NCBI RefSeq assembly: GCF_003687725.1
Contig: NZ_RDOJ01000004.1
Span: 124,001 to 188,000 of the forward strand
Length of the DNA: 64,000 nt
Direction: 5' to 3'
DNA from: Faecalibacter macacae
GTDB lineage: Bacteria; Bacteroidota; Bacteroidia; Flavobacteriales; Weeksellaceae
This document shows positions 8,398 through 16,607 of this stretch, piece after piece. Made by a program: the position numbers and the translations under genes. Position 1 is the stretch's first letter; every line of letters starts with the position of its first letter. A model generated the notes under the pieces. The model was not told the origin of the DNA and did not search any database. It worked only from the letters and a program-made list of their open reading frames with translations.

Positions 8398-8806
8398 GTA
8401 GGTAAATGATATTGGGATTTATTTGTTGTAATTCTTGAATGAATTTCTCTAAATCTTTAGGTGAAATCAGGACAGAATCATAAGTATTATATAAGATTTC
8501 GATTCGATGAATTGATAATGCAGGAGAACTTATTAAGCTTTTAGATGATTTAATTTCTTTTATCTTCTCAATTTCAATTTTTTTATGAAATATAAAACCA
8601 GATTGAACCACTAATTTTTTTGAATTGGAGTCAATGGTATATATGGTCGAAAATAGTAAGTAAGTTATGAAAATGAATAATACCCCAATGACGATTGTTC
8701 CAACAAGATTAAATTCTTTATAGACAAAATAAAATAAAGAGATAAATGGGATATAAGCGATAAGAATAAGATCAATTCCAATTTTAGAGGAATATTTTGT
8801 GGTCAT
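8381..8806 (-). CDS. PH-domain membrane protein (YyaB-like)
   Basis: A 141-residue protein with two hydrophobic helices (about 12-30 and 34-52) followed by a soluble domain of about 85 residues. The phrase YTIDSNSKKLVVQSGFIFHKK (split at the glycine turn) and the closing KDLEKFIQELQQINP match the small bacterial PH-like family represented by YyaB. The function of these proteins is unknown. It stands alone on the minus strand. Confidence 0.6.
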   Translation of the reverse strand: MTTKYSSKIGIDLILIAYIPFISLFYFVYKEFNLVGTIVIGVLFIFITYLLFSTIYTIDSNSKKLVVQSGFIFHKKIEIEKIKEIKSSKSLISSPALSIHRIEILYNTYDSVLISPKDLEKFIQELQQINPNIIYLQKTRN

Positions 8807-8830
8807 AATACATTTATTTTCTATAAAGAT

Positions 8831-8863
8831 AAAAAACGCTACCCAATTTGGATAGCGTTTTTT
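8831..8863 (-). terminator. Terminator after the HMG-CoA reductase operon
   Basis: Stem aaaaaacgctaccc / ggatagcgtttttt around a 5-nt loop, just past the stop of the small membrane protein. Confidence 0.75.
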
Positions 8864-8866
8864 GTT

Positions 8867-9148
8867 TTATTTCTGTCTAATCGTCATTAATAAATGCTGA
8901 ATTACAACAACTAATCCAACTGATATTAGGAATGTAATTCCGGTCTGAAAAGCCAAACTAGGATTTGCACCTTCCATTTTCATAAATAGTATGTAAGCAA
9001 TTGCAGTTCCTGCTAGCTGCATGGTTGCACTTCTAATTCCGACTTTATTAATAGACCAACGATCTTTTGCCAAGAATCCAAAAATCAATTGATGAATTGT
9101 TGGAATCAAAAGACAAAAAAACGCGATTAATGTGTATGTTAAAACCAT
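8867..9148 (-). CDS. Small membrane protein of unknown function
   Basis: A 93-residue protein with three likely membrane helices (about 3-25, 42-60 and 67-88) and short polar loops (LAKDRWSINKVG). I do not recognise a family. Its ATG overlaps the stop codon of the YkgJ-like gene by one base, so it is probably translated as part of the same operon. Confidence 0.6.
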   Translation of the reverse strand: MVLTYTLIAFFCLLIPTIHQLIFGFLAKDRWSINKVGIRSATMQLAGTAIAYILFMKMEGANPSLAFQTGITFLISVGLVVVIQHLLMTIRQK

Positions 9149-9636
9149 TACAATTTTATTTCTTTTTGCATTTGTTCAACCACTTCGTAAGTTGCCGGAC
9201 AAATTAATGTATTCTTAATTGTGAGATGATTGATTTGATAAAACTTTTTGCGATCCGTATGTGGATATTCGCGACAAGCTTTTGGACGATCTTCGTAAAC
9301 TAAACAATAATTATCCGAATCTAAAAAAGGACAAGGTGTTTGTTGTAAAACGTAATCGTTATCTTCATCAATACGCAGATATTTCTCTATAAATTGACTT
9401 GGTTTCAAACGAAATACATGCGCCAAACGTTCAATATCTTTATTTGTAAATAAAGGGCCAGTTGTTTTGCAACAATTCGCACACGATAGACAATCGATAC
9501 GATCGAAAACTTCTTCGTGAATTCCCTCCATTTGCTGGTCTAAATTTTTAGGTGGTTTTTTCTTCAGCTTCGCTAAAAACGCTTTATGTTCTTTTTGTTT
9601 TTCGCGCGCTTTTTTGAAATATTCTTCTAAATTCAA
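9148..9636 (-). CDS. YkgJ family cysteine-cluster protein
   Basis: A 162-residue soluble protein of the zinc- or iron-binding YkgJ family. Cysteines at 49, 52, 55 and 56 (CLSCANCC), 102, 111 and 121 (KACREYP) fit the family pattern of a metal cluster; the exact function is not established. The start is TTG at 9636, one base past the HMG-CoA reductase stop. No in-frame ATG lies nearby, and MNLEEYF is a sensible N-terminus for the family. It is the middle gene of the reductase/YkgJ/membrane-protein operon. Confidence 0.8.
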   Translation of the reverse strand: MNLEEYFKKAREKQKEHKAFLAKLKKKPPKNLDQQMEGIHEEVFDRIDCLSCANCCKTTGPLFTNKDIERLAHVFRLKPSQFIEKYLRIDEDNDYVLQQTPCPFLDSDNYCLVYEDRPKACREYPHTDRKKFYQINHLTIKNTLICPATYEVVEQMQKEIKL

Positions 9637-9637
9637 C

Positions 9638-10990
9638 CTAGTCTTTTTTAATTTCTTCTACAGATTTTACACCTCTTAATTTACAGAACTCTTCAATAAC
9701 AAAATGGTGAGTAACCGTTTTATCTTTAAAGAAGTTTACAAAATATTTCTTCTCATCTTCTGTCGCTTCTAATTGATTCAAGATATTCATTAAGTGCATT
9801 TTCATGTGACCTTTCTGAATTCCTGTTGTAACTAAAGAACGTAAAGCTGCAAAATTCTGAGCTAAACCTGCAACTGCGACAATTCCCATCAATTCGCCAG
9901 CAGAAGGTTTTCCTAAAATTCCTAACGCTAATTTTACGATTGGGTGTAAAGAAGTTAAACCTCCAATTGTACCTAATGCAGTTGGTAAATCAATCCAAAA
10001 ACGGAAAATTCCATCTTTTACTTCGCAATGTGTCAAAGAAGAATATTGTCCATCTTTTGCCGCGTAACTATGTGCACAAGCTTCAACTGCACGGAAATCG
10101 TTTCCAGTTGCGATTACAACCGAATCAATTCCGTTCATAATTCCTTTGTTATGCGTCGTTGCACGATATGGTTCGATTTCAGCAATACGAACTGCGCGAG
10201 AGAATTTCTCTACAAATTCTTCAGCTGAAACATTTCCTTCCGCTAATTGTTCAACCGGACAAGAAACTTCAGCTCTAACAATACAATCTGGAGTAAAGTT
10301 AGATAAGATACACATTACAATTTGTAAAGAGTCTTTTTCTTCAGTACTGAAAGTTGCATCAGCATCAATTTCATTTTTTAAAGTTTTAGCAAATTGCTCT
10401 AAACAAGAATTGATAAAGTTTGCACCCATCGAATCTACTGTTTCAAAAGATCCTTTGATTTGGAAGTAATTTTCTAAATCGGCAGTTTTATCAATTAATT
10501 CAAGATTTAAAATACCACCATTACGCGCACGCATGTTTTTTGTGATATCGTTAGTTTCTTCAATTAATTTCGCTTTGATTGTAGCTTCAAATGCATTTCT
10601 TAGTTTCTCAACATCACCTTCGTACATAAAATGAACGTGACCTAATTTAGTTGTTGAAATAACTGTTGTTTTAAATCCTCCACGATCTAACCAAAACTTA
10701 GCAGCTTTAGAAGCAGCAGCAACAACAGAAGATTCTTCAACCGCCATAGGGATTGTGTATAATTCGTCGTTAATTAAAAAGTTTGGCGCCAGACCAAATG
10801 GCATATAGAAATTTGAAATTGTATTTTCAGAGAATTCATCGTGCAGTTTTTGTAAATCTGCATCGTCGTTCCAATATTGTTTTAAAGTTTGGATGGCTTT
10901 TTCATCACCATTAAGGTATTCATTAACTAACCATTCAATTTTTCCTTCTTTCGATAATTTCGAAAATCCTTCAACGGGTTGATGTTTCAT
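9638..10990 (-). CDS. Hydroxymethylglutaryl-CoA reductase, class II
   Basis: A 450-residue HMG-CoA reductase of the class II ('degradative') type, interconverting HMG-CoA and mevalonate. The catalytic set is visible: Glu85/Glu86 in the EESSVVAAAS motif, the DSMGAN segment at 186-191, Lys282 in NKGIMNG, Asp298 in TGNDFRAVEA and a C-terminal His pair at 428-429. In Flavobacteriia this class is thought to work biosynthetically in the mevalonate route to isoprenoids; that is family knowledge, not shown here. No other mevalonate-pathway gene is in the window. A TAATTTTG element on the minus strand (11016-11023) may be its -7 box. Confidence 0.92.
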   Translation of the reverse strand: MKHQPVEGFSKLSKEGKIEWLVNEYLNGDEKAIQTLKQYWNDDADLQKLHDEFSENTISNFYMPFGLAPNFLINDELYTIPMAVEESSVVAAASKAAKFWLDRGGFKTTVISTTKLGHVHFMYEGDVEKLRNAFEATIKAKLIEETNDITKNMRARNGGILNLELIDKTADLENYFQIKGSFETVDSMGANFINSCLEQFAKTLKNEIDADATFSTEEKDSLQIVMCILSNFTPDCIVRAEVSCPVEQLAEGNVSAEEFVEKFSRAVRIAEIEPYRATTHNKGIMNGIDSVVIATGNDFRAVEACAHSYAAKDGQYSSLTHCEVKDGIFRFWIDLPTALGTIGGLTSLHPIVKLALGILGKPSAGELMGIVAVAGLAQNFAALRSLVTTGIQKGHMKMHLMNILNQLEATEDEKKYFVNFFKDKTVTHHFVIEEFCKLRGVKSVEEIKKD

Positions 10991-11015
10991 ATTGGAGATT
11001 AAAGTTTATTTATTG

Positions 11016-11023
11016 CAAAATTA
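11016..11023 (-). promoter_or_regulatory. Candidate -7 element for HMG-CoA reductase
   Basis: TAATTTTG on the minus strand matches the Bacteroidota TAnnTTTG consensus, 25 nt before the reductase ATG. No clear -33 TTG was found. Confidence 0.4.
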
Positions 11024-11131
11024 ATAAGGTTTCATATATAAAGGTGTATAAAAATTCCTAAAAAGCCTATTTATTTAACATTGAATTGAGCTCTACCTAA
11101 TGATTTACCATTTATAAGGAAGTTTTTTTAT

Positions 11132-11139
11132 TATATTTG
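11132..11139 (+). promoter_or_regulatory. Candidate -7 element for dipeptidyl peptidase IV
   Basis: TATATTTG matches the TAnnTTTG consensus, 31 nt before the ATG at 11171. The -33 region is only a T-rich stretch. Confidence 0.45.
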
Positions 11140-11170
11140 ATAGTTTATACACATGTTTTAGGATAAGATT

Positions 11171-13333
11171 ATGAAAAAGACTTTATTAAGTTTTCTGGTT
11201 TGTACAGTAAGTATGTATACTTATGCGCAGAAAATTACTTTAGAGAATATTTATGGAGGAAAATACGGTGAGCGATCTTTACGCGGCGTAAACTCTATGA
11301 ATGATGGTGAAAATTATACGATACTTAATGAACAAGGATTGGTGAAAAAAACATACCAATCAACATTAAATAAATCGATAGATAAAGATGTAGTTTTAGT
11401 TCCTGGTCGTTTTGAAGGATATGAGTTTTCGTCGGACGAGCGTTATGTATTATTACAAAACAACACCAATAGTATTTATCGTCACTCGCATACCGCAACG
11501 TTTGAAGTGTACGATACACAAACAAAATCTAAAGTAAAAGTATTTGATGGGAAACCAATTCAAGAACCTTTATTTTCTCCAGATGCTTCAAAAGTAGCTT
11601 TTGCTTTCGAGAACAATTTATATATCCAAGACTTAAAATCAAATCAAGTTACACAAGTAACAAAAGATGGGAAGAAAAACGAAATCATCAACGGAATTTG
11701 TGATTGGGTTTATGAAGAAGAATTTGGATTTGTTCGTCACTTTGATTGGAATGCAGACGGATCAGCTTTAGCTTTTGTTCGTTTTGATGAATCTAAAGTA
11801 AAAGAAATCAATATTCCGATTTACTACAATAATTTATATCCAGAAGAATTACGTTTTAAATATCCTAAAGCAGGTGAAGATAATTCTGAAGTAACTTTAA
11901 ATGTTTTTGATGTAAAAACTAAATCGACAAATAAAGTAGATTTAAGTGGAGTTCAGAATTATTACATTCCGAAAATCAAATTCTCTAATAAATCGAATTT
12001 ATTAACAGTTATCACATCAAATCGTCATCACAATAATGTAGATGTTTCTTTTTACGATATCAATTCAAAAAAAGTAAACAAGTTATTTACTGAAACGAAT
12101 AAAGCGTGGATAGAAACAGATAGTTTTACATTAGAATTCTTAAACGATAATTCGTTTTTATGGACTTCTGAACGTGACGGAAATAACCACATTTACCATT
12201 ATGCTGAAAATGGAAAATTAATTCGTCAAATTACAAAAGGAGATTGGGAGGTTACAAGATATTACGGATATAATCCAGTGAACAAAACAATCTACATTCA
12301 ATCGAATTCGAATAATGGAAAACGAGTTTCGACAGAACGTCAAATTTCGGCAATTTCATTAGACGGAAAAAAATCAAATCAGTTAACTAAACATGCTGGA
12401 ACTAACAATGCAGCATTTTCTAAAAACTTTACTTATTTCATCAATACGTTTTCGAATATCGAAACGCCACGAACAATTAGTTTGGTTGATGCAAAATCTG
12501 GCAAAGATTTAGGTGTGATTATTAACAACGAGCAAACAAAAGAACGTGTAAAAGCAGATAATATCGGGACGAAAGAATTATTCACGATTACAACTGCTGC
12601 AGGAAACGAATTGAATGCCTATGTAATCAAACCAAAAGATTTTGATCCGACTAAAAAGTACCCAGTTTTAATGTACCAATATTCTGGTCCAGGTTCTCAA
12701 AATGTAAATAACACATGGCAATCTACAAACGATTATTGGCACCAAATGTTAGCACAAGAAGGATATTTAGTTTTCTGTGTTGATGGTCGTGGAACAGGTT
12801 ACAAAGGAGAAGCGTTTAAGAAAACTACGTATATGCAATTAGGTAAATACGAAGTTGAAGATCAGATAGCTGCTGCTATCGAAATCGGAAAATTACCTTA
12901 CGTTGACGCTGCCCGAATCGGAATTTGGGGATGGTCTTTTGGTGGTTATATGTCGTCAAATGCTCTGTTTAAAGGAAATGATGTGTTTAAAGCTGCAATT
13001 GCAGTGGCACCAGTAACAAATTGGCGTTTTTACGATACGGTTTATACAGAACGTTTCATGAGAACTCCACAAGAAAATGCTTCTGGATATGATGATAATT
13101 CGCCAATTAATCACGTTGATAAATTCAATAAAGGAAGTTTCTTATTGGTTCACGGAACGGCAGACGATAATGTACATGCACAAAATGCGTACGAATTATC
13201 TGAAGCTTTAATCCAAGCGAACAAAGATTTCCAAATGTTGTATTACACAGATAAAGATCACGGAATTTACGGAGGTAACACACGAGTGCATTTATACCGT
13301 CAGATGACGAAATTCTTAAAAGATAATTTATAA
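11171..13333 (+). CDS. Dipeptidyl peptidase IV, S9 family
   Basis: A 720-residue secreted serine exopeptidase that removes X-Pro or X-Ala dipeptides from peptide N-termini. It has a signal peptide (1-19, ending MYTYAQ), an N-terminal beta-propeller and a C-terminal alpha/beta-hydrolase domain. The catalytic triad is readable: Ser589 in GWSFGGY, Asp665 in GTADDN, His697 in DKDHG. The double-Glu motif DWVYEEEFG that anchors the substrate N-terminus is present in the propeller. A POT di/tripeptide transporter follows after 16 nt, so released dipeptides could be taken up by the next gene's product. Confidence 0.93.
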   Translation: MKKTLLSFLVCTVSMYTYAQKITLENIYGGKYGERSLRGVNSMNDGENYTILNEQGLVKKTYQSTLNKSIDKDVVLVPGRFEGYEFSSDERYVLLQNNTNSIYRHSHTATFEVYDTQTKSKVKVFDGKPIQEPLFSPDASKVAFAFENNLYIQDLKSNQVTQVTKDGKKNEIINGICDWVYEEEFGFVRHFDWNADGSALAFVRFDESKVKEINIPIYYNNLYPEELRFKYPKAGEDNSEVTLNVFDVKTKSTNKVDLSGVQNYYIPKIKFSNKSNLLTVITSNRHHNNVDVSFYDINSKKVNKLFTETNKAWIETDSFTLEFLNDNSFLWTSERDGNNHIYHYAENGKLIRQITKGDWEVTRYYGYNPVNKTIYIQSNSNNGKRVSTERQISAISLDGKKSNQLTKHAGTNNAAFSKNFTYFINTFSNIETPRTISLVDAKSGKDLGVIINNEQTKERVKADNIGTKELFTITTAAGNELNAYVIKPKDFDPTKKYPVLMYQYSGPGSQNVNNTWQSTNDYWHQMLAQEGYLVFCVDGRGTGYKGEAFKKTTYMQLGKYEVEDQIAAAIEIGKLPYVDAARIGIWGWSFGGYMSSNALFKGNDVFKAAIAVAPVTNWRFYDTVYTERFMRTPQENASGYDDNSPINHVDKFNKGSFLLVHGTADDNVHAQNAYELSEALIQANKDFQMLYYTDKDHGIYGGNTRVHLYRQMTKFLKDNL

Positions 13334-13349
13334 AAAAATTACACAAGAT

Positions 13350-14933
13350 ATGAGCCAAGACAAAAGTTTAGTTAGCCATCTACATAGTTTGGGGATGGAT
13401 GACAAAATGGTAAATGGACATCCTGCTGGATTGTTTGTTTTGTTCTTTACAGAAATGTGGGAACGTTTTAGTTATTACGGAATGCGTGCATTATTAACGT
13501 TATTCTTAATTAGTACAATTGCTGATGGTGGTTGGGGTTGGACAAATTCTGAAGCGATGAAATTATACGGAACTTACACAGGTTTAGTTTATTTAACACC
13601 GTTATTAGGAGGTATAATTGCAGATAAAATCACAGGTTATAAAAAAGCGATTTTAATAGGAGCTTTGATTATGACTTTAGGGCATTTATCCATGGCTTTT
13701 GAAGGCTTTGCTCCTTGGTTCTTTTATTTAGGATTAGGTTTAATGATCCTTGGAAACGGAATGTTTAAACCAAATATTTCGTCGATGGTAGGAAATTTAT
13801 ATCCAGATACAAGTTCTAAAAAAGATGCAGGTTATACGATTTTTTACATGGGAATTAACGCAGGTGCATTCTTAGGAATGTTATTGTGTGGATACATCGG
13901 TGAAAAAGTAGGATGGCATTATGGTTTTGGATTAGCTGGAGTTTTTATGTTCTTTGGAATGTTACAATTTTACTTTGCTGAAAAGATTTTCGGAATCATT
14001 GGTGAATCTCCAAAAGATGTTCAAGCATACCACGATAAAAAAGTAGCGAATCATGAAGAAGAGGAAGAAGTTATTCCTGCAAACGTGGTAAGAGATCGTT
14101 TAATTGTAGTTGGAGTTCTAATGTTAGCGAGTGTCGTATTTTTCTTAGCCTTTGAACAAGCAGGAGGTTCAATGTCAATTTTTGCGAAAGATTATACACA
14201 GCGTGTATTAGAAGGAAATGCAGCAACAACTTTTAAATGGATTGATACGATTTTAACAATAGTTCCGATTGCAATTGTAACAGTAGTTTTATATGCGTTA
14301 GCGAAACAGATTTATAAGCAATATCCTTTAACAATTATTTGTACAGCGATTTCTTTTGTTATCATTTGGGGATTAGGATTATGGAAAATTTTTAGAGAGT
14401 TTAATTCTGTAGAAACAGAAGTTGCGGCTTCATGGTTCCAAATTTTAAATTCATTTTTCATTATTGCATTAGCTTCATCATTCAGTAAATTCTGGGAAAA
14501 AATATGGAATCCATCAGGACCAGTTAAATTTGCTTTAGGATTAATTTTAGTTGGATTAGGATTCGCAGCTTTAGCTTATGGAGCAATGGAAATTCCACAA
14601 GGAGCAAAAACGGCATCTGTAAGTATGGTTTGGTTAGTAATTGCTTATTTCTTCCATACAACAGGAGAATTATGTTTATCACCAGTAGGATTATCTTATG
14701 TATCTAAACTTTCTCCAAAGAAATTTATCGGATTATTATTTGGATTTTGGTTCTGTGCTTCTGCTATCGCCAATTTCATTGGAGGTTTCTTGGGATCATA
14801 TATCGATCAAATCGTAGAAACACATTCGATGTCTTATTTCTTTATGATCTTTGCAATTATACCAGCAGTTACAGCGTTAATATTAATCGGATTAAATCCG
14901 ATATTAAAACGTATGATGCATGGAATTAATTAA
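13350..14933 (+). CDS. POT family di/tripeptide:proton symporter (first of three)
   Basis: A 527-residue major-facilitator transporter of the proton-dependent oligopeptide transporter (POT/PTR) family in the inner membrane. The ExxER proton-coupling motif is in TEMWERFSYYG, and the PTR2 signature is in FYMGINAGAF. The extra helices between the two six-helix bundles and the GELCLSPVGLS motif near the C-terminus are also typical. It lies 16 nt after dipeptidyl peptidase IV and is followed by a strong terminator. It resembles the third copy (16608) more than the second. Confidence 0.93.
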   Translation: MSQDKSLVSHLHSLGMDDKMVNGHPAGLFVLFFTEMWERFSYYGMRALLTLFLISTIADGGWGWTNSEAMKLYGTYTGLVYLTPLLGGIIADKITGYKKAILIGALIMTLGHLSMAFEGFAPWFFYLGLGLMILGNGMFKPNISSMVGNLYPDTSSKKDAGYTIFYMGINAGAFLGMLLCGYIGEKVGWHYGFGLAGVFMFFGMLQFYFAEKIFGIIGESPKDVQAYHDKKVANHEEEEEVIPANVVRDRLIVVGVLMLASVVFFLAFEQAGGSMSIFAKDYTQRVLEGNAATTFKWIDTILTIVPIAIVTVVLYALAKQIYKQYPLTIICTAISFVIIWGLGLWKIFREFNSVETEVAASWFQILNSFFIIALASSFSKFWEKIWNPSGPVKFALGLILVGLGFAALAYGAMEIPQGAKTASVSMVWLVIAYFFHTTGELCLSPVGLSYVSKLSPKKFIGLLFGFWFCASAIANFIGGFLGSYIDQIVETHSMSYFFMIFAIIPAVTALILIGLNPILKRMMHGIN

Positions 14934-14960
14934 TGATTCTTCAAAAAAAAGATATTAAAT

Positions 14961-14994
14961 AAAAAAAACCTCTGCTTTATCAGAGGTTTTTTTT
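14961..14994 (+). terminator. Terminator between POT genes 1 and 2
   Basis: Stem aacctctg / cagaggtt with A and T runs on each side, following the first POT gene. Confidence 0.8.
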
Positions 14995-15007
14995 ATTTTC
15001 GTTGATT

Positions 15008-15035
15008 GCTAACAAAATCTTAAAAATTTGTTAGC
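15008..15035 (+). promoter_or_regulatory. Inverted repeat before the second POT gene
   Basis: A perfect 9-bp inverted repeat, gctaacaaa (15008-15016) and tttgttagc (15027-15035), with a 10-nt spacer. It ends 13 nt before the ATG. There is no T run after it, so it is more likely an operator or an mRNA hairpin than a terminator. The role is inferred only. Confidence 0.4.
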
Positions 15036-15048
15036 TAATTTTATTCAA

Positions 15049-16575
15049 ATGAGTCAACAATTAACTTTAGAGGAAATTCAGAATTTTAAAGGAAAATATC
15101 CAAAGCAAATTTGGAGTCTTTTCTTTTCTGAAATGTGGGAACGCTTCTGTTTTTACGGAATGCGAGGAATGTTGGTTTTCTTCATGATTGATCAATTAAA
15201 ATTTGGAGAAGGACAATCTCAGCTACAATACGCAGCGATACAGGCTTTTGTATACGCTTTTACTTTTGTTGGAGGATTATTCGCTGATAAAATATTAGGA
15301 TTCAGGAAATCACTATTTTGGGGAGGTTCTTTAATGATTTTAGGAAGTATTTTACTTTCTGCAGATCCACATTCACTCTTTTTCTTAGGAATTGCTTTTA
15401 CGGTTGTTGGTACAGGTTTCTTTAAGCCAAATATCTCAACAATGGTAGGTGAGTTGTATAAGAAAGGGGACGAAAGAACAGATGCTGGATTTTCTTTATT
15501 CTATGCAGGAATTAACATTGGTGCTTTTATTGGTGGTTACTTGTGTATCGCAATAGGGAAAGGGCATATTTTTAGTGATATTATCGATGTTGCACATCGT
15601 TGGAATGTTGCTTTTGGATTAGCTGCTTTTGTGATGTTGGTGAGTTTAATTAACTTCCATTTCACGAAGAAAAATTTAGGTCCAATTGGTTTACAACCAG
15701 AAGATGTAAATGCAAATGGAGAATCAGTTAAGAAGCCATTATGGAAAGAAATTGCTGTATATGGTGGGTCTTTATTATCAATTCCGTTAATCATGGCAAT
15801 GGTTCAGAACACAGATTATACAGATTACTTCATGTATACAATCGGACCATTAACATTATTGTATTTATTCTACGAAATGACGAAAGTTACTAACGCTGAA
15901 CGTAAAAAATTATATGCAGCTTTAGTATTTATATTCTTCTCTATTTTATTCTGGGGAATCTACGAACAAGCAGGAGGTTCATTAACTATTTTCGCAGCAA
16001 ACAACCTTCATTCAAGCTTATTAGGTTTTAATTTAGATCCTAATGGAGTTAATAATTCAGGTGGAGCATTATTCATTATTTTCCTAGCACCTGTATTCGG
16101 AGCGTTATGGATTTGGTTAGCAAAACGTAAGTTAAATCCTAATACAGTAATCAAATTCGGTTTAGGATTTATCTTTTTAGGATTAGGTTATTACGTGTTA
16201 TTCGGAACCAGATTATTTGCTGATGCAGCTGGTATGACTTCATTAGACTTCTTTACATTAGCGTTATTAGTTATTACATTTGGAGAGCTTTGTTTATCGC
16301 CTATTGGATTATCAATTATGACGAAATTATCAACTGATAATTTACAAGGAGTAATGATGGGAATGTGGTTTTTAGCTTCGGCTTATGGACAATATGTTGC
16401 CGGAATAATTGGTTCTAATATGTCGAATTCTGTTGTTGAAGGAGGAACTAATTTAGACAAATTAATGTCTTATACAGAAGGGTATAAAGACATTGCATTA
16501 TATGCTATTGTAGCAGGTGTGATTTTAATTGCTATCTCGCCATTGGTTAGAAAACTAATGCAAGACGTAAAATAA
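15049..16575 (+). CDS. POT family di/tripeptide:proton symporter (second of three)
   Basis: A 508-residue POT transporter with ExxER in SEMWERFCFYG, the PTR2 signature in FYAGINIGAF and GELCLSPIGLS near the end. I chose ATG 15049; the TTG at 15028 lies within the upstream inverted repeat. It is the most divergent of the three copies: the N-terminus is KYPKQIWSLFF rather than GHPxGLFVLFF, so its peptide preference may differ. It has its own upstream region after a terminator and probably forms a separate unit with the third copy. Confidence 0.92.
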   Translation: MSQQLTLEEIQNFKGKYPKQIWSLFFSEMWERFCFYGMRGMLVFFMIDQLKFGEGQSQLQYAAIQAFVYAFTFVGGLFADKILGFRKSLFWGGSLMILGSILLSADPHSLFFLGIAFTVVGTGFFKPNISTMVGELYKKGDERTDAGFSLFYAGINIGAFIGGYLCIAIGKGHIFSDIIDVAHRWNVAFGLAAFVMLVSLINFHFTKKNLGPIGLQPEDVNANGESVKKPLWKEIAVYGGSLLSIPLIMAMVQNTDYTDYFMYTIGPLTLLYLFYEMTKVTNAERKKLYAALVFIFFSILFWGIYEQAGGSLTIFAANNLHSSLLGFNLDPNGVNNSGGALFIIFLAPVFGALWIWLAKRKLNPNTVIKFGLGFIFLGLGYYVLFGTRLFADAAGMTSLDFFTLALLVITFGELCLSPIGLSIMTKLSTDNLQGVMMGMWFLASAYGQYVAGIIGSNMSNSVVEGGTNLDKLMSYTEGYKDIALYAIVAGVILIAISPLVRKLMQDVK

Positions 16576-16607
16576 TAAAAACGAAAAATAAATATAAAAC
16601 AAACAAA

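Noticed and set aside
9940-10469. Three overlapping plus-strand frames inside HMG-CoA reductase
   Set aside because: They lie antisense to a gene with a full catalytic motif set and encode low-complexity basic peptides without family features.
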